DNA from: an uncultured Paraglaciecola sp.
Lineage (GTDB): Bacteria > Pseudomonadota > Gammaproteobacteria > Enterobacterales > Alteromonadaceae
Reading direction: 5' to 3'
Length of the DNA: 33,837 nucleotides
Assembly (NCBI RefSeq): GCF_913020055.1
Contig: NZ_CAJWCF010000052.1
Location: forward strand, 1 to 33,837
Shown: one piece after another, positions 17,707-27,471 of the stretch
Numbering within the stretch: position 1 is the stretch's first letter
Layout of the letters: each line of letters starts with the position of its first letter
Made by a program: the position numbers and the translations under genes
The notes under the pieces: generated by a model
The model's input: only the letters and a program-made list of their open reading frames with translations
Told to the model about the DNA's origin: nothing
The model's database searches: none

Positions 17707-18135
17707 TTACTCAATTTCCAATAGTCTGACATCAAATACCATTAGCGCATTGGGGCCAATTTTATTGCCTACTCCACGTTTCCCCCAAGCAAGATCTGGT
17801 GGGATCACAAATTCAAAACGACTGCCTAATGCCATCAACTGTAAACCCTCTTGTAACCCTGGGATTGCTTCTTTAAGGCTAAAGCGATCGGTAAATCCGC
17901 TTTTATAGGTATCGGCAATTACACTGCCATCAAAATTTAAGATACGTTGGTTTACCACCACTTCATTTTGCATAGTGGGAGCAGGGCCTTGGGTTTCTTC
18001 CAAAATACGATACATAAGCCCCGAATGCAGTTGTACAACGTCGGGTTTGTTTGTGTATTTTGCAATAAAGGCTTCGCTACCCTTACGGTTCTGACCTTTT
18101 GAGCCTTTGTTAAGCGCCCGCTGATTTTTTGCCAT
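17707..18135 (-). CDS. FKBP-type peptidyl-prolyl isomerase
   Basis: The product is 142 residues with one FKBP domain (about 55-142). It shows GLMYRILEE, DGSVIADTYKSG (a variant of the usual DG..FDsS), EAIPGLQEGLQLMALGSRFEFVIPPDLAWGKRG and a final FDVRLLEIE. The N-terminal 30 residues are basic (NQRALNKGSKGQNRKGS) and not a signal peptide, so it should be cytosolic and may touch nucleic acid or ribosomes. It is a stand-alone gene convergent with the AraC gene; only a weak ribosome-binding site (AGGT) is visible. Confidence 0.88.
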   Translation of the reverse strand: MAKNQRALNKGSKGQNRKGSEAFIAKYTNKPDVVQLHSGLMYRILEETQGPAPTMQNEVVVNQRILNFDGSVIADTYKSGFTDRFSLKEAIPGLQEGLQLMALGSRFEFVIPPDLAWGKRGVGNKIGPNALMVFDVRLLEIE

Positions 18136-18218
18136 TCAAAAACCTAATTATTCCACACTTCGAATATTATTCTAGATATAAAGATAAAACATTCGCTGCT
18201 TTGATGCATGGTGTATTC

Positions 18219-18252
18219 GCAACTAAGAAGAAATTAATTTCATCTTAGTTGC
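18219..18252. repeat. 34-bp near-perfect palindrome between divergent genes
   Basis: The left arm GCAACTAAGAAGAAATT and right arm AATTTCATCTTAGTTGC are inverse complements apart from one mismatched pair, with no spacer. It lies 84 bases upstream of the FKBP start and 123 upstream of the Imm22-like gene. Its symmetry suits a dimeric regulator's operator or a cruciform. The missing loop and upstream position argue against a terminator. Confidence 0.7.
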
Positions 18253-18374
18253 CTTTAAAAAATCTAAAGTAAGTTCAGCGCTAAGTTTGCTTTTATTCGC
18301 ATTATCACTTCTTCGCTATTCGATTGTCACTATAATAGAGTGCATCAATATTCACTATCGGCAGTTACTTCACT

Positions 18375-18890
18375 ATGAACCAAGACAATCATTCAACTCA
18401 TGAAAAAGGGTTACTTTTTAATACTAAAGGCAAAGTATCTGTTTGGGCATCGCAACATCCTTACGCTGATATCCCAGATGAATATTTTGAAGAAACGTTT
18501 TTCAAAAAAGGCACTCGGGCAAAAAATACTTGGTCAGAGAATTATAAAATTCGCTATTTTACTCCTGAGATGATGGAAACTAATGGTGCCCATACTGGCA
18601 CTATTGATATACATGAAGCGGCTGGTGGTTGTTCTTGTTCAAGTTCTTTTATTGTTAACTTAATGAGTAAAGCTAAGAAAAATAAGATGCAGCAAATCAC
18701 TTGGATCATTTTGCTTTTCGAACAGGAATACAGCATTAAAGCCAGTGGTGTATCTGCGGATGAATACACCACCTTTTTGGGAGCATTTAATTATGATGCC
18801 TCCAGCGAAAGCCTCCTGGGTGAAGAAGAGCAAGATGAGGAAGAATATGAAGAGAGTTCAGAGCATGACTCAGAGCAAGATTCAGATTAA
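18375..18890 (+). CDS. Imm22-like (DUF4284) immunity-type protein with acidic tail
   Basis: The product is 171 residues. Residues 20-140 resemble the Imm22 family of predicted toxin-immunity proteins: KVSVW near the start, an SSSFI helix region, a hydrophobic strand with acidic end (ITWIILLFEQEYS) and a closing FLGAFNYD. Residues 149-171 form a strongly acidic tail rich in Glu, Asp and Ser. There is a CSCSSS patch at 86-91. No toxin gene adjoins it, so it would be an orphan immunity gene or a housekeeping relative. The family assignment is from pattern memory and moderately sure. No Shine-Dalgarno is visible. Confidence 0.6.
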   Translation: MNQDNHSTHEKGLLFNTKGKVSVWASQHPYADIPDEYFEETFFKKGTRAKNTWSENYKIRYFTPEMMETNGAHTGTIDIHEAAGGCSCSSSFIVNLMSKAKKNKMQQITWIILLFEQEYSIKASGVSADEYTTFLGAFNYDASSESLLGEEEQDEEEYEESSEHDSEQDSD

Positions 18891-19118
18891 ATAGTAGTTA
18901 GTAAATTCACCTGCGGAATACGTCATGATATTTCGCTATTCCGTCCTTTGACGGCAATATTTGCAACAGTGATTAAGGTTAAAATGTCATATTTTTGCGA
19001 CGTCAGGAGCTAAAGTTGTTGTTTTTCAATTCATTTTAATCAAAAGTCCAGAATGATTAGACCTAGTTCCACTTGACAGGAAAGTCAGACGTTTTAGGAT
19101 ACCCAGACTAAGTTGATA
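18891..19118. other. Intergenic region with a weak hairpin and a promoter
   Basis: A 7-bp inverted repeat, CGGAATA (18914-18920) / TATTCCG (18937-18943), with a 16-base loop may end the Imm22-like transcript. The rest up to the promoter at 19073 shows no gene. Confidence 0.35.
19073..19100 (+). promoter_or_regulatory. Sigma-70 promoter for the small ORF and hybrid kinase
   Basis: A perfect -35 TTGACA (19073-19078), a 16-base spacer and a -10 TAGGAT (4 of 6) predict a start near 19107. That is 12 bases before the small ORF's ATG and about 130 before the kinase. Confidence 0.5.
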
Positions 19119-19226
19119 ATGGGTATTGCTAGAAAAAGTATTCAATATGCAACAATTGGTAGTGTTTTAGTCGTGAATGCCCTTTATTTATTCGATGGAT
19201 ATCGGTTTTTACCCAGCAATAGGTAG
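19119..19226 (+). CDS. 35-residue single-helix small protein ahead of the kinase
   Basis: ATG at 19119 opens a 35-codon ORF with a basic start (MGIARKS), one hydrophobic stretch (about residues 10-25) and a polar end. It ends eight bases before the kinase's TTG and lies just downstream of a good promoter, so it may be a leader peptide or small membrane partner whose translation helps start the kinase. There is no clear Shine-Dalgarno and no family I recognise. Confidence 0.35.
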   Translation: MGIARKSIQYATIGSVLVVNALYLFDGYRFLPSNR

Positions 19227-19234
19227 TTAGAAAT

Positions 19235-22200
19235 TTGAAGACAGTTCACACATTTCCCCCTTGGTTGATTGTTATCGCAGGTACGATATTAGCGACCATC
19301 ATCAATTTAAATCCATTACCTTTTGTCACTGGCGCTCAATTTATTTTCGGTAACATCATAGCTGTTGCCCTAACGATACTTTTTGGCTGGAGAGCGGGTT
19401 TATCCTGTTCTCTTATTGCAAGCTCAGTAACCTATTTTAGCTGGGGTCATGGCCTTATATTTTTGCCCTTTTCACTAGAAATATTAGCGGTACACTTCGC
19501 TATTTCTAAACAAAAAAACCCACTATTGGTAGGTGTACTTTATTGGTTTGCTATAGGTTGGATAATAGTAGGGTTAGAATATTATTTTTTTGCAGACTTT
19601 CTAGACAGTACCAAAATTGCAATCACCATTAAATTTGTCATTAATGGTGTACTAAATGTCATGCTTGGATATGTGCTGGCTTACTTTTTATTGAAAATTA
19701 CAAAAAGTGATTGGCGTGAAAGATTAAAGTTTAGTCAATTTGTAACTTTAGCAGTTGTCTACTCGTTAACCTTAGCCGTATTTGCCAACAGCTATTTTTG
19801 GCTTACTAATATGCAAAAAGACAAGTTATCAGAGCTCAACAAACAATTGGCTATGGAGTCTCAATATATTGCTCAAAAGGTAGATGCCTATTTAAACGAG
19901 CACCTCAATACATTAGATCTTATTGCCTTTATGGATCAAACCCAAATTGAAGAGAAAGATTGGCCAGCGATTCTAGACAATATTGTTAGGCGCTATCCAA
20001 ACATATTGACTATGTTCGTTACTGATGAATATGGCAAATTTGTCGCCACTCATCCAGCTTCAAGACTAGAAGATATAAGGCAAAACAACGCTTTTAATGA
20101 CGTTTCGATGCGCCCCTATTTTAAGGTGCCAAAATCCACGCTTGAACCGTATATTTCTGATGTTTTCCAGGGCAGGGGGTTTGGTAATGACATTATAGTG
20201 GCCGTTTCTGCTCCTTTATTGATTGATGGAAAGTTTACAGGAATCGTTGAGGCTTCACTTAATTTAGCTAAGTTTAGTACTCTAGATCGTAAGGAATTAC
20301 ATGCAACAGAGAGCATTATCATACTGGATAATAATAATCGCGTAATTTATCGGTCTGAAGGTTTAGCCTATAATTCGTTAGAAAATTTGCAGGGGAAAAC
20401 CATATTAGCTCACGCACAACATCCTAAAGATTACTATTTCATTAACCATACAGGTGACTACTATTTAGGTATTTCTCAGGAAATAGGTAATTTAGGTTGG
20501 ACCTCCATAGTATTGCTTCCCAGAGACGTATACGAATCTCAAATATCCATTTATGTCGCCTGGTCACTGTCTATATTGGCCATTTTTCTTTTAGTTGGCG
20601 CTTTGTTTGCTGCAAAACTTGCAAACAAGGTCACTCGTCCTTTAACTGAATTAAATCAAAAATTATTAACTATTAGTCGCACGGGGGACTTTGATTCCCT
20701 CAATCTGGCTTTAAAACCCACCTTATTTGTTGAATTAAATACAATGTCTTCGGTTATTCAAGGATTTTCCCGACGATTAAGAAAATCGATAAGTTCACTC
20801 AACAGTGTCAATTTTGAACTTGAAAGCGTTAACAGTAACTTGGCCAACCTAGTTGAAGAAAAAACTAGGGAACTGAAACTAGCAGTGATTTCTGCTAACC
20901 AAGCCAACAATGCAAAATCAGAATTTTTGGCCACAATGAGCCACGAAATCAGAACACCAATGAATGGTGTGCTTGGCATGATTGAATTATTACAGACCAG
21001 TGATCTGGATAATGAACAGAAACACAAATTAGGTATAGCCGCTTCTAGCGCAAAATCGTTACTCTCTTTGATCAACGATATTTTAGATTTTTCTAAAATT
21101 GATGCTGGGAAAGTGGAGTTTGAAAATCAGGATTTTAGTTTAATTAATTTGCTCAGTGACATCATCGAAGTCCATTCGATGATGATAAAGAGTAATGATG
21201 TCATTCTGCTTATGGATACAAGTTTAATTGAGCAGGATTCGCTTGCAGGAGATCCCACTCGATTACGTCAAGTATTAACAAATTTATTGAGTAATGCTCT
21301 CAAATTCACAGAAAAGGGACACATTTTACTCTCAGTGCAGAGTCGAATTGTTGATGAACAAGTTCAAGTGTCTCTTAACGTAGAAGATCAAGGGATTGGT
21401 ATTGCATCCGACAAGTTAGACTCATTATTTAATCCATTTACACAGGCTGATGCTTCAACCACAAGAGAATACGGCGGCACTGGTCTGGGCCTTACCATTT
21501 CTAAAAAGCTATGTGAATTGATGGGCGGTGATATCAGTGTACAAAGTCAACTTGGCAGTGGTAGCACTTTTACTGCTGAAGTTACCCTCAAACCGGGTGA
21601 AAAGACTTCCAATCAGCCGGACTTGAGTAAGCTTTTTAATTATATATTAGTTGTTGGCAATGATAGGCAAAGTGAGTTGCTCATTTCACAACTAAAACAG
21701 TGGAATGGTCAGGTAGTTAGTGTTGAAGATATTGCCGAACTAGAGGTTAAATATGCTCGAATTAGTGGGTTTGGACAAAAGATATCTCCAAATCTCATTT
21801 TTGTAGCAGAAGACATAATAAACGATAATCTGAAGAATAGTTGCAGGTTGGTCATCGCTCAAGATGACAAGGTTATTTATGTTCACAAACAACAAATAAA
21901 AGCGCTTGATAGTGAAATGAAAAACATTGTTTCTGGTATTTGCACAACTCCCTTAACACCAAATAAATTATGCAATGTCTTTAAGACGATTACTCAAAAC
22001 ACAACGGAACATGTTCAGGATAAGTCTTTTGTTGAACCACAAAATATAGCAAACACATCGAACAGAGATTGCGTGTTACTGGTTGAAGATAATTTGATCA
22101 ATCAACAAGTGGCTCAACATATGTTGGAAGATCTGCAGGTTGATGTCATTATCGCTCATAATGGACAAGAAGCAATCCAGCAATTATTGGATAACAACGG

Positions 22201-22441
22201 ATTTTCCTGTGTGTTTATGGATTGCCAAATGCCAATAATGGACGGTTACACAGCCACTAAAAAAATTCGCTTAGGTGAGGCCGGTGAGCACAATAAAGAT
22301 ATCCAAATCATCGCATTAACGGCTAATGCGATGGGCGGTGATCAAAAATTATGTTTCGACGCGGGCATGAACAACTATATTACCAAACCTATGACAATTG
22401 ACATGTTACGCAATGCTTTGGAAGACCTTCAAAAGACTTGA
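19235..22441 (+). CDS. Hybrid sensor histidine kinase with membrane sensor, periplasmic dCache-like domain and two receiver regions
   Basis: This 1068-residue protein starts with TTG. In order: several N-terminal helices (about 10-155, MASE1-like), a helix at about 170-190, a periplasmic dCache-like domain (about 195-430), a helix (440-460), HAMP and coiled coil (460-560), HisKA with phospho-acceptor H570 (SHEIRTP), and HATPase with an N box near 683-691, DQGIG at 718-722 and GGTGLGL. A degenerate receiver-like stretch (about 802-920) lacks the acidic pocket. A functional receiver follows (about 947-1066) with phospho-acceptor D996 (FMDCQMP) and the conserved Lys (ITKP). There is no Hpt domain or response regulator nearby. 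The ligand is unknown; dCache domains usually bind amino acids, organic acids or amines. Confidence 0.9.
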   Translation: MKTVHTFPPWLIVIAGTILATIINLNPLPFVTGAQFIFGNIIAVALTILFGWRAGLSCSLIASSVTYFSWGHGLIFLPFSLEILAVHFAISKQKNPLLVGVLYWFAIGWIIVGLEYYFFADFLDSTKIAITIKFVINGVLNVMLGYVLAYFLLKITKSDWRERLKFSQFVTLAVVYSLTLAVFANSYFWLTNMQKDKLSELNKQLAMESQYIAQKVDAYLNEHLNTLDLIAFMDQTQIEEKDWPAILDNIVRRYPNILTMFVTDEYGKFVATHPASRLEDIRQNNAFNDVSMRPYFKVPKSTLEPYISDVFQGRGFGNDIIVAVSAPLLIDGKFTGIVEASLNLAKFSTLDRKELHATESIIILDNNNRVIYRSEGLAYNSLENLQGKTILAHAQHPKDYYFINHTGDYYLGISQEIGNLGWTSIVLLPRDVYESQISIYVAWSLSILAIFLLVGALFAAKLANKVTRPLTELNQKLLTISRTGDFDSLNLALKPTLFVELNTMSSVIQGFSRRLRKSISSLNSVNFELESVNSNLANLVEEKTRELKLAVISANQANNAKSEFLATMSHEIRTPMNGVLGMIELLQTSDLDNEQKHKLGIAASSAKSLLSLINDILDFSKIDAGKVEFENQDFSLINLLSDIIEVHSMMIKSNDVILLMDTSLIEQDSLAGDPTRLRQVLTNLLSNALKFTEKGHILLSVQSRIVDEQVQVSLNVEDQGIGIASDKLDSLFNPFTQADASTTREYGGTGLGLTISKKLCELMGGDISVQSQLGSGSTFTAEVTLKPGEKTSNQPDLSKLFNYILVVGNDRQSELLISQLKQWNGQVVSVEDIAELEVKYARISGFGQKISPNLIFVAEDIINDNLKNSCRLVIAQDDKVIYVHKQQIKALDSEMKNIVSGICTTPLTPNKLCNVFKTITQNTTEHVQDKSFVEPQNIANTSNRDCVLLVEDNLINQQVAQHMLEDLQVDVIIAHNGQEAIQQLLDNNGFSCVFMDCQMPIMDGYTATKKIRLGEAGEHNKDIQIIALTANAMGGDQKLCFDAGMNNYITKPMTIDMLRNALEDLQKT

Positions 22442-22730
22442 TAGTGGTAATGTCAAGTCACTGCTGATGATTGGTCGCCAGTAGTTTGCCAATTATAGTT
22501 GGGCGTGAACACCGATAGAAAAAAGTACTGTCAATAAGTCGGAATAGAAAGTGTTCTATTTTGGATTACTTAAGCTTTACTCTTTATTTACAGTCATTGA
22601 TTTTTAGTTCCTATTCGATAAGTGTTACTTTCTTAAACAAGTTTGGCAATTGTCAGGATTAACTCAAATTAAGATTAATTTTGATTCTAATTTTAGCAAC
22701 CTAACTATTTAAACATTCGAAGAGGAAAAT

Positions 22731-23249
22731 ATGGCGTCACCTAAATTTCATAATAGTATTCGTAAGTACCACCGTTGGCTGGGATTTTTTTTAGCGGGTA
22801 TTATGGCCATTTATGCAACTAGTGGGATATTGTTAATTTTTAGATCAACTGACTTTCTCAAGTTTCCACAAACCGAAGTACGCCAGTTAGAGCCGGGTTT
22901 GCAGATAGGGTCACTGGGTGAGAACTTACGTCTTAAGAATTTCAAAATTGAGTCTGAATCCAACGGAGTGATTATTTTTAACTTAGGTCAATATGATAAA
23001 AATACCGGTGAGGCAGTTATCAATCAACTTAACTACCCTAAACCTCTGGCTAAATTGGTCAAGTTGCATAAAGCCACAACTAATAGCCCGCTGTTTTTTC
23101 TTAACATAAGTTTTGGTCTTGCATTATTATTCTTCGTTATATCGGCATTTTTGATGTTTATGCCGAAATTACCTTTCTTCAAAAATGGCGTGAAAATATC
23201 TCTAGCTGGCGCTCTATTTGCGCTGTTGGTTGTAATTTTTGCATCATAA
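22731..23249 (+). CDS. PepSY-associated transmembrane protein (short form)
   Basis: The product is 172 residues with the PepSY-TM opening RKYHRWLGFFLAGIMAIYATSGILL, a periplasmic loop (about 40-115), a closing LHKATTNSPLFF and two more helices (about 120-145 and 150-170). Relatives sit in the inner membrane and are often tied to iron or reductase systems, but this one has no such neighbour. The ribosome-binding site is clear (GAAGAGG). The 289 bases upstream hold only AT-rich imperfect repeats near 22666-22694. Confidence 0.78.
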   Translation: MASPKFHNSIRKYHRWLGFFLAGIMAIYATSGILLIFRSTDFLKFPQTEVRQLEPGLQIGSLGENLRLKNFKIESESNGVIIFNLGQYDKNTGEAVINQLNYPKPLAKLVKLHKATTNSPLFFLNISFGLALLFFVISAFLMFMPKLPFFKNGVKISLAGALFALLVVIFAS

Positions 23250-23260
23250 ACCGCTCATAA

Positions 23261-23291
23261 ATGAATAGCTGAGCCAATTTCAGCTATTCAT
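23261..23291. terminator. Bidirectional terminator between the PepSY-TM and acylase genes
   Basis: A perfect 12-bp stem (ATGAATAGCTGA / TCAGCTATTCAT) with a seven-base loop lies between two convergent stops, 12 bases after one and 25 before the other. T-rich sequence lies on the acylase side. Confidence 0.7.
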
Positions 23292-23315
23292 CATTTATCT
23301 ATATCAACTTTTTTT

Positions 23316-25694
23316 CTATTCAACCGGCACGAGTTGCAGCGTACTTTTTGTATTGGCCGCAACATCCGCCTCGCTAAAATCCTGTTTATAGAACTTACCA
23401 TTGATATATGACTGGGCTTGGTCTTGGTAATGTTTATCAAATAACACCCCACTTTGTCCTACAGGGTTGATACCTAAAGATTGGCTGGCATCGGCTAAGT
23501 CAACTAATCTGCGAGTTGAAGGGCCATATACCACTGGCCAAGGTGCTGGCCCCATTTTGTGCGATAGGTTGTTAGGGGTTTCGTGTCCACCAGGGGCGGC
23601 AAACTGGCCGACGTTGAATAATGTATCGAGTGGTGTCTGTTGGCCAAGAGGGTGACCATGGGTCAGGGTATGAGCGTTACCCCACTGCCAGTTGTCGGTG
23701 TTAGTACCTAATGTGTTGCCTAGGTGTTCTAAACTTGCATTCCAAGCGGCTATCACTGTTGTGGCACGATCTTCGGTAACTGATGTGTCTCGATTATCCC
23801 ACCATGGTGAATCAGACTCTGTGGCCAAACGCGGCAAAGCAAAGTCAATGGCCCGAGTGTTGATTAGTGTTTTAAAAAAGCTCTCGCCCATCTCGTCACG
23901 CATCGCTTCATACGCCAGCTGGTAAACAAACTGGTTAAAAATGGTAGGGGCGATGTCGTTAATATTATGCTCCCCATTCCAGTCGGTGATTAGCTGCACT
24001 AACTCTTGTTCATTTGCGCTGACGGTAGCTTGTAAAATAGGTAACAAAGGTTTGAGCAAGCGCTGAGAATAACCGTTGCCGGTGTCGAGCTGCAGTGCTT
24101 GGCTATTTTGTATGTTCCACTTCACTTTATTGTTGGTCAAATGTTGATCAATCTGTATGCCTCGAGCGGGTAAGTTGTAATACCCAGGGACTTCAATATT
24201 ACTGTCAGGAAGGGGCTGATAATTGGCTGAAACGATATAACCACGATCCGGATTTTCTTCCTGAGGGTTAGCAGTAAAAGGTACAAAACCAAGCTTATCT
24301 GCTTCAGAACTACTGCCGTCAAGGATGAATGTGGGATTGACCCCGCTAGGACGCAAAGGCAGTTTAGCCGCTGCCCACCAACCAATATCACCACTGGCAT
24401 TAGCCCAAACTATATTAAGCCCCGGTGCATGAATTTTTTCACTGGCTGCTCGCGCTTTTGCCAAGGTATCCGCGCGGTTTAATTGATAAAAAGCGTCAAG
24501 AATAGGGTTTTCAGTTTCAAGAAAAGCCCACCACATGGCGATGGGGGTTTTACCGGCATGTTTGCCAAGGGCATCGTTGATAATTGGCCCATGAGGAGAA
24601 CGACGAAGAGTGAGTGTGACGGGGTCACCACCTTTGACGTCAATTGTCTCACTACGACTTTGCAAATCAACCCATTGGTTCTGATACCAAACTTGATTCG
24701 GGTTATTTGGATTGAGCTTTTCAGCGATCAGATCAATATCATCATTTTGGAACATGGTAATGCTCCAAGCAAAGTCTAGATTGTGGCCTAGGCTGGCTGC
24801 TGGATTGAGCGCTTGATGATGACCATATAATTCAAATCCTGGATAAGACAAATGTGCTTCGTACCAGACTGACGGAACTGCAAATCCTATATGCGGGTCT
24901 CCAGCTAGTAGAGGTTTACCACTTGATGTGCGGCTGCCAGATACTGCCCAAGCGTTACTGCCTTCAAACAGAGCTAATCCGTTATCTGCAAGTGCTTGTT
25001 GGCTGATATGAGCAAGCTGATTAAGGTCACTCCAATCATTAACTGTCAGAGTGGAAGGCACAACACCCTCCGGATGCCAATCGAGATCAAACACTTTAAG
25101 GTAGTTGGCGCCAAGTTGGTCGCGTACATAAGTTAACACCGGTTCAGTGCGAAACGCTGCGGCAAAACTGTAAGCCATATAACCCGCCACACTGAAAGTG
25201 TCCTCGGCGGTAAAGGGACGTTTTGTAATGCCTAGGATGTCAAACTCCAGTGGAGCTGGTTGTGTGTCTTGATATTGATTAACACCATCTAAGTAGGCAG
25301 TTAATGCTTTATAGGCCGGCGTGTTTTTATCCATCTTCGCAGCGTAGGTGTCAGTGTGAGCGCGAATGCCTAAGGTGCGAAATAAGCGGTCGGTGTCGAG
25401 TAGATTTGGCCCTAGTATGGCGGCTAATTCGCCTCGTGCTAAACGGCGTACCATTTCCATCTGAAACAGGCGATCCTGAGCATGCACATAACCGAGGGCG
25501 CGGTACATGTCGGCCTCGTTTTGCGCCTGAATATGAGGTACACCGCGTTCATCAAAACGTACGTTAACGGGTGCTTGAAGATTAGTAATACTTACTTCAC
25601 CACTGCGTTGTGGCTGTTTGTTATAGATATATAAGGCAAAGGCGAGACCGATAAAGGCCAGAATAAGAATGATGATTTTTAACAGGCGTTTCAT
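23316..25694 (-). CDS. Penicillin-acylase family Ntn hydrolase
   Basis: This 792-residue precursor has an N-terminal membrane or signal segment (about 4-23). Its alpha part includes GVPHIQAQNEADMYRALGYVHAQDRLFQMEM, and the self-cleavage site is EG/SNAWAVSG with nucleophile Ser246 as the new N-terminus of the beta chain. Such enzymes mature in the periplasm into alpha/beta dimers and cleave amides, including beta-lactams and N-acyl homoserine lactones; which one is used here cannot be read from sequence. It follows the FAD oxidoreductase by 165 bases on the same strand. Confidence 0.92.
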   Translation of the reverse strand: MKRLLKIIILILAFIGLAFALYIYNKQPQRSGEVSITNLQAPVNVRFDERGVPHIQAQNEADMYRALGYVHAQDRLFQMEMVRRLARGELAAILGPNLLDTDRLFRTLGIRAHTDTYAAKMDKNTPAYKALTAYLDGVNQYQDTQPAPLEFDILGITKRPFTAEDTFSVAGYMAYSFAAAFRTEPVLTYVRDQLGANYLKVFDLDWHPEGVVPSTLTVNDWSDLNQLAHISQQALADNGLALFEGSNAWAVSGSRTSSGKPLLAGDPHIGFAVPSVWYEAHLSYPGFELYGHHQALNPAASLGHNLDFAWSITMFQNDDIDLIAEKLNPNNPNQVWYQNQWVDLQSRSETIDVKGGDPVTLTLRRSPHGPIINDALGKHAGKTPIAMWWAFLETENPILDAFYQLNRADTLAKARAASEKIHAPGLNIVWANASGDIGWWAAAKLPLRPSGVNPTFILDGSSSEADKLGFVPFTANPQEENPDRGYIVSANYQPLPDSNIEVPGYYNLPARGIQIDQHLTNNKVKWNIQNSQALQLDTGNGYSQRLLKPLLPILQATVSANEQELVQLITDWNGEHNINDIAPTIFNQFVYQLAYEAMRDEMGESFFKTLINTRAIDFALPRLATESDSPWWDNRDTSVTEDRATTVIAAWNASLEHLGNTLGTNTDNWQWGNAHTLTHGHPLGQQTPLDTLFNVGQFAAPGGHETPNNLSHKMGPAPWPVVYGPSTRRLVDLADASQSLGINPVGQSGVLFDKHYQDQAQSYINGKFYKQDFSEADVAANTKSTLQLVPVE

Positions 25695-25859
25695 TGTACC
25701 GTTCCGTTTTTAGTAGGCATTCAAGATAACTGCAACATTACAACTACTGGTAATGCTGAGCTATCTAGGCTAAATAGTTGAGACCGAAGTGAATTTATCT
25801 GGCCAATATAACCAGGTATTCCGCCATCCAGTTTACTTGCTCTCATCTTAAGGCTTTTT

Positions 25860-27254
25860 CTAATCTAATTCAGATTTATATAGTTTTAACTTTGTAATGG
25901 CCGGTTTAGCTGCTTTTCGCATGCGATTTAGTACTGCTAGTTTTTTGAATTCATAAAATTTAACAGCGGAAACCATTTTCATAAAGCCATCTAATCTATT
26001 GTTTTGTAGCCACTTTTTAAGTCCAGGTTCTTTAGACCAAAAGAATTGATTCATCATATTTTTATAGGTCAATTCAACCCAATCGAAATCATGGTTAGGT
26101 AAGGGTACAACGCGGCACAGGTTATTTTTCTTTTCAATGTCTTGATAGGCCAATTCGATATGCGCAATAAACGATGCGCTAAATACCGGCTGATAGGAGC
26201 GCACTGTTTGTAGGGTAATGGTGTCGTTGGCAAACACCTGACTGATCTCAAGATTGGTAATGGCGCTGGCGGTGCAATCTACAACAGTTTGTCCTATAGG
26301 TAATGCCACTTCACTTTGTTCAAACTGCATTTTATCTTTATGCAAAGACACAACTCGTCCTTGGCGGATCACGTTTTTTATCTGCTGAATTTGTGCTAAC
26401 TCTTTCTGACTAATAGTCGCACCGTGAAACATCTTGGGTAACACTTGTGTATCCAAACGCAAAAACACACCAGCTTTTTCTAGGCGTAAGAACATATCTG
26501 GCATTGAAGTCGATTCAGCAATGGCTTCCATTTGTAATGCTTGTGCACCTATAGTGTCAAAGAAGAATTCAGAAGATGGCTGAGTATTTTTGCGATCAAT
26601 AAACCAAGCATCTCTGGGCATAACCCACATGATGTTATCTGCTGGTACACCTTGCTCTAATAACCATAAACATGAGTCTATAGCGGTTTTTCCGCCCCCG
26701 ATAATGGTCACACCTTGAATAGGTGAAGATAAGTAGGGGAGGTCGTTGGGCGGTATGAAATTTACATCATGGTCAATATGAAATGCAGGCGTATGAGTCG
26801 CGGGAATGCTTGTTTTGTAATAGGTAGAGTCAACCAATTTTTGAAAGGTAACATTAAATTTTTTACCGGTAACCAGTGATTTTATTAGCCCGTTTCCTAA
26901 GTATTCACATCTTGGAAAATAGTGAACACGGCCACTAGGCAAAAATACTTCATGCATTAAATCATCATAATAGGCATTGACCTGTGCGCCTGATGCCAGT
27001 TCATTTAGACCTTTGTTTAAGCCAACTTTATCAATCACTCCACGGCTAAGTTCTTTGGAACTGACGCCATAAAAAGAAGACGGTTGATGTAATGTCACAA
27101 ATGAATAAGCATGATTCCAATGACCACCGGGTTTATGTTCTTTATCAACTAAAATTATTGATACTGCTGACTCGGCTAATAATGTATCGGCAAATGCCAT
27201 ACCACTTGCCCCAGCACCCACAATAAGATAATCAGCTTGAATAGTTTTGGTCAT
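25860..27254 (-). CDS. FAD/NAD(P)-binding oxidoreductase (monooxygenase-like)
   Basis: This 464-residue flavoprotein has an N-terminal FAD motif GAGASG (13-18), the acidic ribose contact in ILVDKEHKPGGHWNHAY, and a second nucleotide motif GGGKTA (186-191). PGGHW is typical of FMO-like proteins, but the FxGxxxH fingerprint is absent, so true monooxygenase activity is doubtful. The C-terminus is basic (KKLAVLNRMRKAAKPAITKLKLYK). Its own upstream region (27255-27471) is shared with the divergent binding-protein gene. Confidence 0.8.
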   Translation of the reverse strand: MTKTIQADYLIVGAGASGMAFADTLLAESAVSIILVDKEHKPGGHWNHAYSFVTLHQPSSFYGVSSKELSRGVIDKVGLNKGLNELASGAQVNAYYDDLMHEVFLPSGRVHYFPRCEYLGNGLIKSLVTGKKFNVTFQKLVDSTYYKTSIPATHTPAFHIDHDVNFIPPNDLPYLSSPIQGVTIIGGGKTAIDSCLWLLEQGVPADNIMWVMPRDAWFIDRKNTQPSSEFFFDTIGAQALQMEAIAESTSMPDMFLRLEKAGVFLRLDTQVLPKMFHGATISQKELAQIQQIKNVIRQGRVVSLHKDKMQFEQSEVALPIGQTVVDCTASAITNLEISQVFANDTITLQTVRSYQPVFSASFIAHIELAYQDIEKKNNLCRVVPLPNHDFDWVELTYKNMMNQFFWSKEPGLKKWLQNNRLDGFMKMVSAVKFYEFKKLAVLNRMRKAAKPAITKLKLYKSELD

Positions 27255-27471
27255 ATAGACTTCTATGAATTACATTCCTAAGTGTGGCTAATGTAATTGG
27301 ATTATCCATAATGCACAATCTTACTGTTGTATTTTCATGATGATGAGAAAAGTGAAGATTAAATAGTCTGCGGCTAATGAATCATTCTCAATACAGCCAT
27401 GGCTAGTTCTTTTTTACACTTTCAATTACTATTCGAGTTACTTGCTTGTTTTAAAATGATATATCGATGTT

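Noticed and set aside
22666..22694. AT-rich imperfect inverted and direct repeats upstream of the PepSY-TM gene
   Set aside because: The symmetry is short and AT-only, likely by chance; no match to a known operator.
25304..25567. 87-codon plus-strand ORF inside the acylase gene
   Set aside because: Cys/Arg-rich composition with no hydrophobic core; antisense shadow of a conserved coding region.
27375..27390. Fur-like sequence between the FAD oxidoreductase and binding-protein genes (TAATGAATCATTCTCA)
   Set aside because: Only about 9 of 14 positions fit the 7-1-7 consensus, far weaker than the site at 8672-8686.
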